Assembly (NCBI GenBank): GCA_023269235.1
Contig: JAHFTW010000010.1
Location: 387-62,589, forward strand
Direction of reading: 5' to 3'
Length of the DNA stretch: 62,203 nt
Source: Thermoplasmata archaeon
GTDB taxonomy: Archaea > Thermoplasmatota > E2 > JACPAO01 > JAHFTW01
Part shown: positions 26,641-34,430 of the stretch, in pieces
Position numbering within the stretch: position 1 is the stretch's first letter
Layout of the letters: each line of letters starts with the position of its first letter
The notes under the pieces: generated by a model
What the model saw: the letters and a program-made list of their open reading frames with translations, nothing else
Database searches by the model: none
What the model was told of the DNA's origin: nothing
Made by a program: the position numbers and the translations under genes

Positions 26641-27221
26641 CAGAAGCCCACCTGCAGGATGTCGTTCTGGTCGCGAATCTTCGCCTGGAGCTTCATGATG
26701 CCGTCGAGGAGCGCCTCGGGGCGGGGCGGACAGCCGGGGATGTAGACATCGACCGGGATGATCTTGTCCACGCCCTTGACGACGAAGTAGGAATCCTGGT
26801 AGGGGCCGCCGTTTGTGGCGCAGGCTCCCATGGCGATGACGTACTTCGGGTCGGCCATCTGGTCGTAGAGGTTCTTGATGCGGGGCGCCATCTTCTTCGT
26901 GACGGTGCCCGGCACGATCATCAAGTCGCACTGGCGCGGGGAGGCGCGGAACACCTCGGAGCCGAAGCGGCTGATGTCGAAGACCGGGCCCTGGCTGCTG
27001 ATCATCTCGATGGCGCAGCAGGCGAGGCCGAACGTGAAGGGCCACACCGAGTTGCTGCGGCCCCAGTTGAAGATGCGCGAGGCGACGGTGAGGATGATGC
27101 CCTCCTTCTGCTCCTCGACGACGATGGGGATGCGAGCGTCCTTGGAGGACGGGTCGTAGGCGGGCGCGTCGACGGGCGCGTCGGCCGAGCCCATGGTCAT
27201 GCTTGGGGCGGCGGAGCTCAT
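26640..27221 (-). CDS. nuoB: Complex I Fe-S subunit B (cluster N2)
   Basis: A 193-residue subunit that holds the terminal cluster N2. The tandem cysteines are in [11 protein letters not shown], and the other ligands are in [11 protein letters not shown] and [11 protein letters not shown]. The start is the ATG at 27221, which overlaps the nuoA stop as ATGA. A polar tail of about 45 residues precedes the domain. Confidence 0.95.
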   Translation of the reverse strand: MSSAAPSMTMGSADAPVDAPAYDPSSKDARIPIVVEEQKEGIILTVASRIFNWGRSNSVWPFTFGLACCAIEMISSQGPVFDISRFGSEVFRASPRQCDLMIVPGTVTKKMAPRIKNLYDQMADPKYVIAMGACATNGGPYQDSYFVVKGVDKIIPVDVYIPGCPPRPEALLDGIMKLQAKIRDQNDILQVGF

Positions 27222-27592
27222 TCGAGGGCCCTCCAGTTGAGGAGCTTCTTCTTGATCTCCCAGAGGAAGCCGACGAGGATGAGGGTCACGAAGACCGTGA
27301 TGGCCACGATGGGGCCCCAGCCGAGCTCCTTGAACTTGATGGAGAACGGGATGAGGAACATCGCCTCGACGTCGAAGATGAGGAACGTCAGGATGTACAT
27401 GTAATACTGGACATCGATGGGCCCGCGCGCTCCCGGAGTCGCCTTCTCGCCGCACTCGTAGTTGGTGAGCTTGGAGACCGAGCCGCGCTTCGGGCTGAGG
27501 AACTTGTTGCCGACCAAGGTCACGTAGACCAAGAGGAAGGCGACGACGGCCAGGATGGCCATGGGCAAATAGGCGAGGACGTCGGACGCCAT
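27218..27592 (-). CDS. nuoA: Complex I membrane subunit A
   Basis: A 124-residue subunit with three helices. It has the loop [20 protein letters not shown] with the conserved cysteine that lies near the quinone channel, and [14 protein letters not shown] with the conserved Asp-Glu pair. The ATG at 27592 is chosen; a longer in-frame form starting at 27640 would span the TATA box. Confidence 0.94.
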   Translation of the reverse strand: MASDVLAYLPMAILAVVAFLLVYVTLVGNKFLSPKRGSVSKLTNYECGEKATPGARGPIDVQYYMYILTFLIFDVEAMFLIPFSIKFKELGWGPIVAITVFVTLILVGFLWEIKKKLLNWRALE

Positions 27593-27623
27593 GCGCTTCC
27601 TGTTGGCGCCCACAAGAGGCTCC

Positions 27624-27632
27624 CTTATAGCC
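27624..27632 (-). promoter_or_regulatory. TATA box of the nuo operon
   Basis: The minus strand reads GGCTATAAGGG around here, one of the clearest TATA boxes in the window. It lies about 36 bases before the nuoA ATG, predicting a leader of about 10 bases. Confidence 0.65.
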
Positions 27633-27717
27633 CCTGCCATGAAGAGCGCAGTCGAAGCGAAGGTGCAGGCAGGGCGGGCGGCGCGGGGGCCTTAACCCGC
27701 GACGCCGTGCGCGCGGC

Positions 27718-28704
27718 GTGCCCGGACTGGCGGACCGACTTCGTGAGCGCATCCGCCGCGACGGCCCGATGCCGTTCCGAGCCTGGATGGAGGCGTGCTT
27801 GTACGACCCGGACGCTGGCTTCTACGCGAAAGGCCGCCATCCGGCCGGCGTCGGGAAAGGCACGCACTTCGCGACGAGCCCGACGCTGCACCCCTTCTTC
27901 GCGCACAGCATCGCCCGCGAGCTTGCTGTCGGCTGGAAAGCCGCCGGCAGCCCCGCGGCCTGGGAGGTCGTGGAGTTCGGGGCCGGCACCGGGGCCCTGG
28001 CGCGCGACGCGATGTGGGAGCTGCGTCGGCTCAACGTGCCGGCGCGCTGGACCGCCATCGACGTGCGACCGGGGCCCGCCATCTCCGGGGGGCGCTGGCT
28101 CGCCGAGCCGCCGGAGCGGTTCGACGCAGTCGTCGCCAACGAGTTCCTGGACGCCCTGCCGTTCGACGTCCTCGAAGCGCATGAGGGCCGCTGGCACGAG
28201 CTCGGCGTGGCGGTGCAGGGCAAGGAGTTCGCGTGGAGCCGACTCGGCGCCCTTGAGGGAATGGAGGGGAATGCCGCCGTGGAGGAGGGTCAGCGGCGCA
28301 TCCGGATGCCCGCCACCATTCCCTGGTTGGAGTCGCTCGCGACGGCTGGCGTGCGTTGCGGAATCATCGTCGATTACGGGGACCTGGAACCCCTCCAGGA
28401 GGTGCGCGCGTACCATGGGCACGGCCGCGCTGAGCCCCTTGCGGACCCCGGCACCGTGGACCTGACCGCCGACGTGGACTTCGAGGAGCTCGGGCAGGCT
28501 GCCGCGGACCTCGGGTTCAAGCTCGTCCTCGAGACCCAGGAGCGTTTCCTCCTCCGGCACGGGGTCTTCGACGCCATCAACCGCATCGACCGGGACACCC
28601 TGAAAGGAAACTCGGACTACCTCAAGCTGCGCCAGCTCCTGCTGCCGACGGGCTTCGGCCACGCATTCAAGGTCGCCGTGCTGAGCCGACCCGAATCCCC
28701 CTAA
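27718..28704 (+). CDS. MidA/NDUFAF7-family SAM-dependent methyltransferase
   Basis: A 328-residue class I methyltransferase of the COG1565 type. The N-terminus [20 protein letters not shown] is the family signature. The SAM site is [14 protein letters not shown], followed by [13 protein letters not shown], and GIIVDYGD in the second half. In mitochondria NDUFAF7 symmetrically dimethylates an arginine of NDUFS2, the NuoD homologue, during complex I assembly. This gene is divergent from the nuo operon with 125 bases between starts, and NuoD here keeps the HRG motif. The start is a GTG at 27718, with CCTTAACC about 28 bases upstream. Confidence 0.88.
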   Translation: MPGLADRLRERIRRDGPMPFRAWMEACLYDPDAGFYAKGRHPAGVGKGTHFATSPTLHPFFAHSIARELAVGWKAAGSPAAWEVVEFGAGTGALARDAMWELRRLNVPARWTAIDVRPGPAISGGRWLAEPPERFDAVVANEFLDALPFDVLEAHEGRWHELGVAVQGKEFAWSRLGALEGMEGNAAVEEGQRRIRMPATIPWLESLATAGVRCGIIVDYGDLEPLQEVRAYHGHGRAEPLADPGTVDLTADVDFEELGQAAADLGFKLVLETQERFLLRHGVFDAINRIDRDTLKGNSDYLKLRQLLLPTGFGHAFKVAVLSRPESP

Positions 28705-28722
28705 TCGCCGCTTCGCGAGGAA

Positions 28723-28793
28723 TGCACCGTCCGGGATTCGAACCCGAGCTGACAGCTTGGAAGGCTGAAGTCATACCACTAGACCAACGGTGC
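28723..28793 (-). tRNA. tRNA-Gly (anticodon TCC)
   Basis: A 71-base cloverleaf without intron. The acceptor stem GCACCGT/ACGGTGC pairs perfectly. The anticodon loop is CTTCCAA and the T-loop is TTCGAAT. The discriminator is A and no CCA is encoded. The anticodon stem has one mismatch at its base. Confidence 0.93.
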
Positions 28794-28838
28794 CTGTGGC
28801 GGCCCACATGGCGCGTCCATTAAACCGAATCGGGAAGA

Positions 28839-31397
28839 CTACGCCTTCTTGCGGCGCACGACTTTCTTCTTGACGGGTCCGCGCGCGGCCCTCTCGGCGA
28901 GGATGCCGAGCGCCTCCTCGAGCGTGACCTTGTCCACGCCGACGCCCTTGGGGAGCGTGGCGTTGATGTCGCCGTGCTTCAGGTACGGCCCGAAACGGCC
29001 ATCGAGGATGACGACGGGCTTCCCATCGTCGGGGTGGGCGCCCACTTCGCGCAGGGCTGTCGCGGAGCCACGCGCGCCGCGTCCCTGCTTCGGCTTGGCG
29101 AGCATCTCCAAGGCCTCGTCGAGGCCGATGGTGGCGAGCTGAGCTGGCTGAATCGAGCGGTACTCCAGCTTGCCGGCCACGTCGCGGGCGATGTAGGGCC
29201 CGTAGCGGCCGAGGCCGACGATGACGCCGCCGCCCTCGGGGTGCTCGCCCAGCGGCTTGGGAAGGCTGAGCAGGAAGATGGCCTCGTCCAGGTCGGCGTC
29301 GGCCGGCGTCTTGCCCTTGGGAAGGCTGGCGCGCTTGGGCTTGCCGTCCGTGGCCTGCTCGACGGTGCCGAGCTGGTAGTACGGGCCGAAGCGGCCGTCG
29401 AGCACGAAGACGCGCAGGCCCGACTCGGGGTCCTCGCCGATGGCCTGCGGGCCTTCCGCCTTCTGCTTGAGCAGCCGCTCGACGGTGGCCTCGTCGAGCT
29501 CGTCGGGCGTGATGGCCTCGGGGAGACTGGCGCTCAGGCGCTCGCCGTTGCGCTCGACCTCAAGGTAGGGGCCGAAGCGGCCGATCTTGACCTTGCACGG
29601 CAGGCCGGGGCCGAGGTCCACCTCGCGGCCTTCGCCGGGCGGGATGGAGTCGAGACGCTCCTTGATCTGCGCCTGAAGACCGTCCTTCCCGAGGAAGAAG
29701 CCGCGCAGGAACGGGACCCACTTCGCCTCGCCCGACGCGATCAGGTCGAGCTTCTCCTCCATCTCGGCGGTGAACGCGAGGTCCACGAGGTGCGGGAAGT
29801 GCTTCTCCAGGAAGCCGACGACGGCGAAGGCGGTGAACGACGGCACGAGCGCCTTCCCCTTGGGGGCGACGTAGCCGCGGTTCTGGATGGTCTCCAGGAT
29901 GGCCGCGTACGTGCTGGGGCGGCCGATGCGCTCCTCGACGAGCGCCTTGACCAGGGAGGCTTCCGTGTAGCGCGCCGGGGGCTTGGTCTCGTGGCCCTCG
30001 GCGGTGACTTTGCGGCAGGCGGGCTTGTCGCCCTTCTTCATGACGGGGAGCGAACCCTCCTCGTCCTCGGTGGCGCCGTAGGCGGCGCGGTAGCCTGCGA
30101 AGTCCACGCGCTTGCCGCTCGCCGTGAAGACGGAGTCGAGGGCAAGGAACGCGACCGTCGTGCTGGTGTAGCGCTCGTTGGCCATCTGCGAGGCGAGGGT
30201 CCGGGCCCAGATGAGGCGGTACAGGTCGAGGTCCTTGCCGGAGAGTCCGGTGCGATCGGGGTGCTGGAACTCGGCGCCGGCGGGACGGATGGCCTCGTGC
30301 GCCTCCTGCGCGCCCTTCTGCTGCTTGCCGGCGTAGTTGCGACCCGCGGAGTGGAGGTACTGCGCCCCGAACTCCGCCTTGACGGCGGCCTGGGCGCCTT
30401 TGACGGCCTCGTCGCTCAGCGAGGTCGAGTCCGTGCGCATGTAGGTGATGAACCCGTTCTCGAAGAGGCGCTGCGCGGCCTGCATCGTCTGCTTCGCCGA
30501 GAGGTTGAGGCGGTTGTTGCCTTCCTGCTGCAGCGTCGAGGTGACGAACGGCGCCTCGGGGCTGGACTGGCGCGTCTGCTCGGCGACGTCGGTGACGACC
30601 CAAGGCGCCTTCTCGAGGGCTGCCTGCAGGGCGCGGGCCTGCTTCTCCTCAAGCAGCAGAAGCTCCTTGCCCGCGACGAGCTTGCCCGTTTCCTTGTCGA
30701 AGTCTTTGCCCGTGGCGATGCGCTGCCCGCCGACCGAGATGAGTCGAGCTTGGAACGGAGCACCCTTCTCAAGGTCGGCGGTGAGGCCCCAGTAGCCCGC
30801 GGAGCGGAAGGCGCGGCGCTCGCGTTCGCGCATGACGACGAGGCGGACGGCGACCGACTGGACGCGGCCGGCGGAGAGACCGCCGCCGACCTTCTTCCAC
30901 AGGAGCGGGGAGAGGGCGTAGCCGTAGAGGCGGTCGAGGATGCGGCGCGTCTCCTGGGCCTGGACGAGGTTCATGTCCACGTCGCGCGGGTTGGCGAGCG
31001 CCTTGAGGACGGCCTCCTTGGTAATCTCGTTGAAGACCATGCGGCGCACGGGCACCTTGGGGTTGAGGGCCTCGACGAGGTGCCAGCTGATGCTCTCCCC
31101 TTCCCGGTCTTCGTCAGTCGCAAGGAACAGTTCGTCGGCGCCCTTGAGCTTCGCCTTGAGTTCACGGATGACCTTCTCCTTGCCCGGGATGGTCACATAG
31201 TAAGGTGCGAAGTCGTTGTCGATGTCGACGCCATAGTCGGCCCATGGCTTGCCCTTGATGGCCGCGGGGATGTCGGACTTGCTCGACGGCAGGTCGCGGA
31301 TGTGGCCGACGCAGGAGTCCACGATGTACCCCTTCGGGAGGTAGCCCTGGATCTTCTTGCTCTTCGTCGGCGACTCCACGATGACGAGTTTGCCCAT
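28839..31397 (-). CDS. topA: DNA topoisomerase I, bacterial type
   Basis: An 852-residue type IA topoisomerase that relaxes negative supercoils. The Toprim domain starts LVIVESPTKSKKI and has DEDREGESISWHL. The active tyrosine is in GFITYMRTDSTSLS. The C-terminus carries four GRFGPY-type repeats (KIGRFGPYLE, LDGRFGPYYQ, GLGRYGPYIA, LDGRFGPYLK) and a basic tail, with no zinc ribbons. This is the architecture of some bacterial TopA proteins rather than archaeal topoisomerase III. The message is probably monocistronic. Confidence 0.95.
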   Translation of the reverse strand: MGKLVIVESPTKSKKIQGYLPKGYIVDSCVGHIRDLPSSKSDIPAAIKGKPWADYGVDIDNDFAPYYVTIPGKEKVIRELKAKLKGADELFLATDEDREGESISWHLVEALNPKVPVRRMVFNEITKEAVLKALANPRDVDMNLVQAQETRRILDRLYGYALSPLLWKKVGGGLSAGRVQSVAVRLVVMRERERRAFRSAGYWGLTADLEKGAPFQARLISVGGQRIATGKDFDKETGKLVAGKELLLLEEKQARALQAALEKAPWVVTDVAEQTRQSSPEAPFVTSTLQQEGNNRLNLSAKQTMQAAQRLFENGFITYMRTDSTSLSDEAVKGAQAAVKAEFGAQYLHSAGRNYAGKQQKGAQEAHEAIRPAGAEFQHPDRTGLSGKDLDLYRLIWARTLASQMANERYTSTTVAFLALDSVFTASGKRVDFAGYRAAYGATEDEEGSLPVMKKGDKPACRKVTAEGHETKPPARYTEASLVKALVEERIGRPSTYAAILETIQNRGYVAPKGKALVPSFTAFAVVGFLEKHFPHLVDLAFTAEMEEKLDLIASGEAKWVPFLRGFFLGKDGLQAQIKERLDSIPPGEGREVDLGPGLPCKVKIGRFGPYLEVERNGERLSASLPEAITPDELDEATVERLLKQKAEGPQAIGEDPESGLRVFVLDGRFGPYYQLGTVEQATDGKPKRASLPKGKTPADADLDEAIFLLSLPKPLGEHPEGGGVIVGLGRYGPYIARDVAGKLEYRSIQPAQLATIGLDEALEMLAKPKQGRGARGSATALREVGAHPDDGKPVVILDGRFGPYLKHGDINATLPKGVGVDKVTLEEALGILAERAARGPVKKKVVRRKKA

Positions 31398-31458
31398 GCT
31401 GCGACTCGCACCACGACGAGCGTTCCGGAAAAGACTTCCCCCGGGGGCCGCGAAACCA

Positions 31459-31477
31459 CACCCCCCGTAGGGGGGTG
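31459..31477. other. Perfect GC hairpin between topA and HMG-CoA reductase genes
   Basis: CACCCCCC-GTA-GGGGGGTG forms an 8-bp stem with a 3-base loop. It lies 63 bases past the HMG-CoA reductase stop and 62 bases before topA on the same strand. Archaeal terminators usually depend on U-tracts, and none follows on this strand, so a terminator role is uncertain. Confidence 0.4.
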
Positions 31478-31539
31478 CGACAGAAAGGCCGAGCCGAACG
31501 AGGTTTTTCGCACGCCGACGAAGCCGCCGGCCACGCGGG

Positions 31540-32724
31540 TCAGGCCGTCTTGCGCTTGGCGAGGGCCAGGTTCGTCGCGTGCAGCGCCATGTGGCCTTTC
31601 TGGATGCCTTCGCCGGAGAGGGCCTTGAGCGCGGCGAGGTTCTGCGCGAGGCCGATGCTCACGGCGATGGCCGCGAGCCGCTTCGCGTCCGGGTTCCCGA
31701 GCACGGCGAGGCAGGCTTTCGCGGTCGGGTGGAGCCGCGTGACGCCGCCGACGGTCCCCACGGCCATGGGAAGGGTCAGCGACGCGACGAGGTCGCCCTT
31801 CGCGTCCGCCTTGTAGGTGGTGAGGGCGCGGTACTGCCCGGCGCGGGCCGCGTAGGCGTGCGCCCCAGCCTCGACGGCGCGCCAGTCGTTGCCGGTCGCG
31901 ACGAGGACGGGGTCGATGCCGTTGAGGATGCCCTTGTTGTGCGTCGCGGCGCGGTACGGGTCGTCGAGGGCGAACCGGTTGGCGGCCACGATGGCGCGCA
32001 CGGCCTCACGCCCGCCCAGGGCTTTCGCAGGGACGCGGCAGGTCGCGGTCGCGAGGCGGTGGTCCGCGAGGTTGCTTAGAATGCGCAGGCCGACTTTGGC
32101 ACCGAGCGCCTCGGCGGCGACGGGGGCGAGCCGCTCGCAGAGCGTGTTGACGACGTTGGCGCCCATCGCGTCGCGGGTGTCCACGAGGAGATGGAGAACG
32201 AGGCGGCCTTTGCCCACGGCGCGCGCCTCGATGGAGCGGACGCCGCCGCCGCGCGCGACCATGCTGGCGATGGACTTGTTCAGGTCGGCCACCCAGGCCT
32301 TGCGCTGGCGGCCGACCGTGCGCTTGGCGGCCGCGACGTCGCGGACGGAGCGCAACTCGACTTGGCCGATGGTGACCGGGTCGTCCACCTTGGTGCGGAA
32401 CCCTCCGCCCGCGGCGGCGAGCTTGGCGCCGTGGCTCGCGGCGGCAACGACGCTGGACTCCTCGACGGCCATGGGGACGACGACGGGGGTGCCGTCCACG
32501 ACGGCGTGGACTGCGAAGGCGAGTGGGAGTGGGAAGGACCCGACCGCGTTCTCGACGAACTGCGCCGCAAGCTCGCGCGGCAGGGCCGAGGCGGCGGTGA
32601 GGGATGCGCGGTCGCCCGCCGAGAGCTTGGTGTGCTCCGCGACGCGCGCCAGCCGCTGCTCCGGGGTCAAGCGATGGAACCCGCTCCAGGCGTCCGCCAC
32701 GCTCACCGACTCGTCGCGCCGCAT
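31540..32724 (-). CDS. HMG-CoA reductase, class II
   Basis: Reduces HMG-CoA to mevalonate for archaeal isoprenoid lipids. Length (394) and motifs match the class II form: the catalytic Glu in MAVEESSVVAAAS, Lys in ATHNKGILNGID, Asp in DTRDAMGANVVNTL and His in GEGIQKGHMALHA. The ATG at 32724 sits inside a TATA-like CTATAAATG, so the true start may be the GTG at 32700 (26 bases from the box) or at 32706; similarity to the family only begins at about SGFHRLTP. Confidence 0.92.
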   Translation of the reverse strand: MRRDESVSVADAWSGFHRLTPEQRLARVAEHTKLSAGDRASLTAASALPRELAAQFVENAVGSFPLPLAFAVHAVVDGTPVVVPMAVEESSVVAAASHGAKLAAAGGGFRTKVDDPVTIGQVELRSVRDVAAAKRTVGRQRKAWVADLNKSIASMVARGGGVRSIEARAVGKGRLVLHLLVDTRDAMGANVVNTLCERLAPVAAEALGAKVGLRILSNLADHRLATATCRVPAKALGGREAVRAIVAANRFALDDPYRAATHNKGILNGIDPVLVATGNDWRAVEAGAHAYAARAGQYRALTTYKADAKGDLVASLTLPMAVGTVGGVTRLHPTAKACLAVLGNPDAKRLAAIAVSIGLAQNLAALKALSGEGIQKGHMALHATNLALAKRKTA

Positions 32725-32730
32725 TTATAG
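32722..32730. promoter_or_regulatory. Shared TATA-like box for pheT and HMG-CoA reductase
   Basis: CATTTATAG on the + strand and CTATAAATG on the minus strand read as a TATA-like box in both directions. It is centred 32 bases before the pheT ATG and 26 bases before the GTG at 32700 on the other strand. It overlaps the longest HMG-CoA reductase start codon. Confidence 0.55.
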
Positions 32731-32757
32731 CCGAACGGAAGCGTGGTGCGCTCGCCG

Positions 32758-34425
32758 ATGCCCGTCGTCACCTTCGCCCGCCGCGACCTGTGCCGCCTCA
32801 TCGGCCGCGACTTCCCGCTCGCGGAGCTGGCGACGCGGATGCCGCTCCTGGGCGGCGACCTCGACGGAACCGACGGGGACTCCATCACCATCGAGTGGTT
32901 CCCGAACCGCCCGGACCTGCTGATGCTCGAAGGCACCGGCCGGGCCCTGCGCGCCTTCTTGGACGTCAAGCCGGGCCTGCCTTCGTACAAGGTCGCGCCC
33001 GCCAAGACTGAGCTGCGTGTGGATCCGTCCGTCCAGGCGGTCCGCCCCTACGCGGCGCTCTGCTTCGTGCGCGGCGTCCCGATCGACGCGCCTTACGTCG
33101 AGGTCATCATCGCCGCGCAGGAAAAACTCACCTTCAGCCCTGGCCGCAAACGCCGCAAGGTCGCCATCGGCGTCCACGACGCCTCCGGCCTGACCGGGCC
33201 CTTCTCGTACACGGTCGTCGGCCCCACCGACAAGCCGTTCGTCCCGCTTGCAACGGCACGCATGATGACGCCGGGCCAGGTCGTCGCCGAGCACCCCAAG
33301 GGCAAGGAATACGCTCACCTCCTTCCGGCCGGAAAGTTTCCCGTCTTCCTCGACGGCAAGGGGGAGGTCCTGAGTCTCCCCCCCATCATCAACGCGGCCC
33401 GCACCGCCGTCACCGCCGCGACGCGCGACCTGCTGCTCGACGTCACCGGCACCGACCTCAAGGCCGTCAAGCAGACCATCGCGCTGCTCGCGACCTGCTT
33501 CGCGGAGCGTGGCGGCGCCATCGAGGCCGTCACCGTCCACGACAAGTCCGGCACCTGGAGCTGCCCCGACCTCAAGCCGTCGGAGCACGTCCTGCACACA
33601 GACGACATCGCCGCCCTCCTCGGTCTCGCGTGGACCGGTGCGGATGTCGCGCAGTGCCTGCGCCGCCTCGGCCACGACGCGGACGCCTACGACAACAAGG
33701 TGCACGTCAAGGTCGGCGCGTGGCGCCAGGACATCCTGCACGCCGTGGACCTCATCGAGGACGTCGGCATCGGCCACGGCTTCGGCTCCTTCCCCGGCAG
33801 CCTCCCCACGACCGTCACGTTCGGCAAGGCCCTTGCGCACCAGGGGCTCGAGGACGCCCTCCGCGCCGCCCTCGTCGGCCACGGCTTCTGGGAGGCCAAG
33901 ACGCTCACGCTCAGCAACCCCGCGGACCAGTTCACCCACCTCGGGACCCCCGCCGGAAAGGCCGTTCTCGTCGCGAACCCGGTCCTCGAGGAGCAGACCC
34001 TCCTGCGCCGTCGCCTCCTGCCTAGCCTCCTGCGCGTCCTCGCCGCCAACAAGCACCGCAGCCTGCCGCAGCGTCTCTTCGAGGCCGGCCAGGTCATCGA
34101 GTCCGACGCGGCGGGCACGTGGCGCAACCGTCTTCGCCTCGCCGTCGTCGAGGCCTCCGCCAAGGCGGGCTTCGCCGACGCGAAGGGGCTCGCCGAGGCT
34201 CTTCTGCGCGACGCCGGTCTGAAGGCCACGATGGAGCCGGGCACCGACCCCGCGTTCGTCGCGGGACGCCAGGGCCGCATCGTCGCGGGCGGCCGCGCCG
34301 TGGGCGTCTTCGGCGAGCTGCACCCGGACACGCTCGTCGCGTTCGGCCTCTCCGCCCCCGCCGTCGCCCTGGAGCTGGAGTTGGAGCCGTTCCTGGCCAC
34401 CGCCCCGGCGACGAAGACCAAGTAG
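32758..34425 (+). CDS. pheT: Phenylalanyl-tRNA synthetase beta subunit, archaeal type
   Basis: A 555-residue beta subunit, the short archaeal/eukaryotic form without the bacterial anticodon and editing extensions. The B1 start MPVVTFARRDLCRLIG, the B3/B4 region near LYSVRPYAA-like PYAALCFVRGVPI, the KQTIALLATCFAERGG block, the B5 fold and the synthetase-like core NPVLEEQTLLRRRLLPSLL are present. It pairs with PheS, not encoded here. The ATG at 32758 is chosen over a GTG at 32743. Confidence 0.95.
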   Translation: MPVVTFARRDLCRLIGRDFPLAELATRMPLLGGDLDGTDGDSITIEWFPNRPDLLMLEGTGRALRAFLDVKPGLPSYKVAPAKTELRVDPSVQAVRPYAALCFVRGVPIDAPYVEVIIAAQEKLTFSPGRKRRKVAIGVHDASGLTGPFSYTVVGPTDKPFVPLATARMMTPGQVVAEHPKGKEYAHLLPAGKFPVFLDGKGEVLSLPPIINAARTAVTAATRDLLLDVTGTDLKAVKQTIALLATCFAERGGAIEAVTVHDKSGTWSCPDLKPSEHVLHTDDIAALLGLAWTGADVAQCLRRLGHDADAYDNKVHVKVGAWRQDILHAVDLIEDVGIGHGFGSFPGSLPTTVTFGKALAHQGLEDALRAALVGHGFWEAKTLTLSNPADQFTHLGTPAGKAVLVANPVLEEQTLLRRRLLPSLLRVLAANKHRSLPQRLFEAGQVIESDAAGTWRNRLRLAVVEASAKAGFADAKGLAEALLRDAGLKATMEPGTDPAFVAGRQGRIVAGGRAVGVFGELHPDTLVAFGLSAPAVALELELEPFLATAPATKTK

Positions 34426-34430
34426 CGCGG

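Noticed and set aside
31459-31477. The CACCCCCC/GGGGGGTG hairpin as a rho-independent terminator
   Set aside because: There is no T-tract after it on the transcribed strand, and archaea do not use this terminator type in general. It is listed only as a hairpin.
28974-31628. An 884-codon open frame on the + strand
   Set aside because: It is antisense to topA and has the biased composition of a shadow frame.
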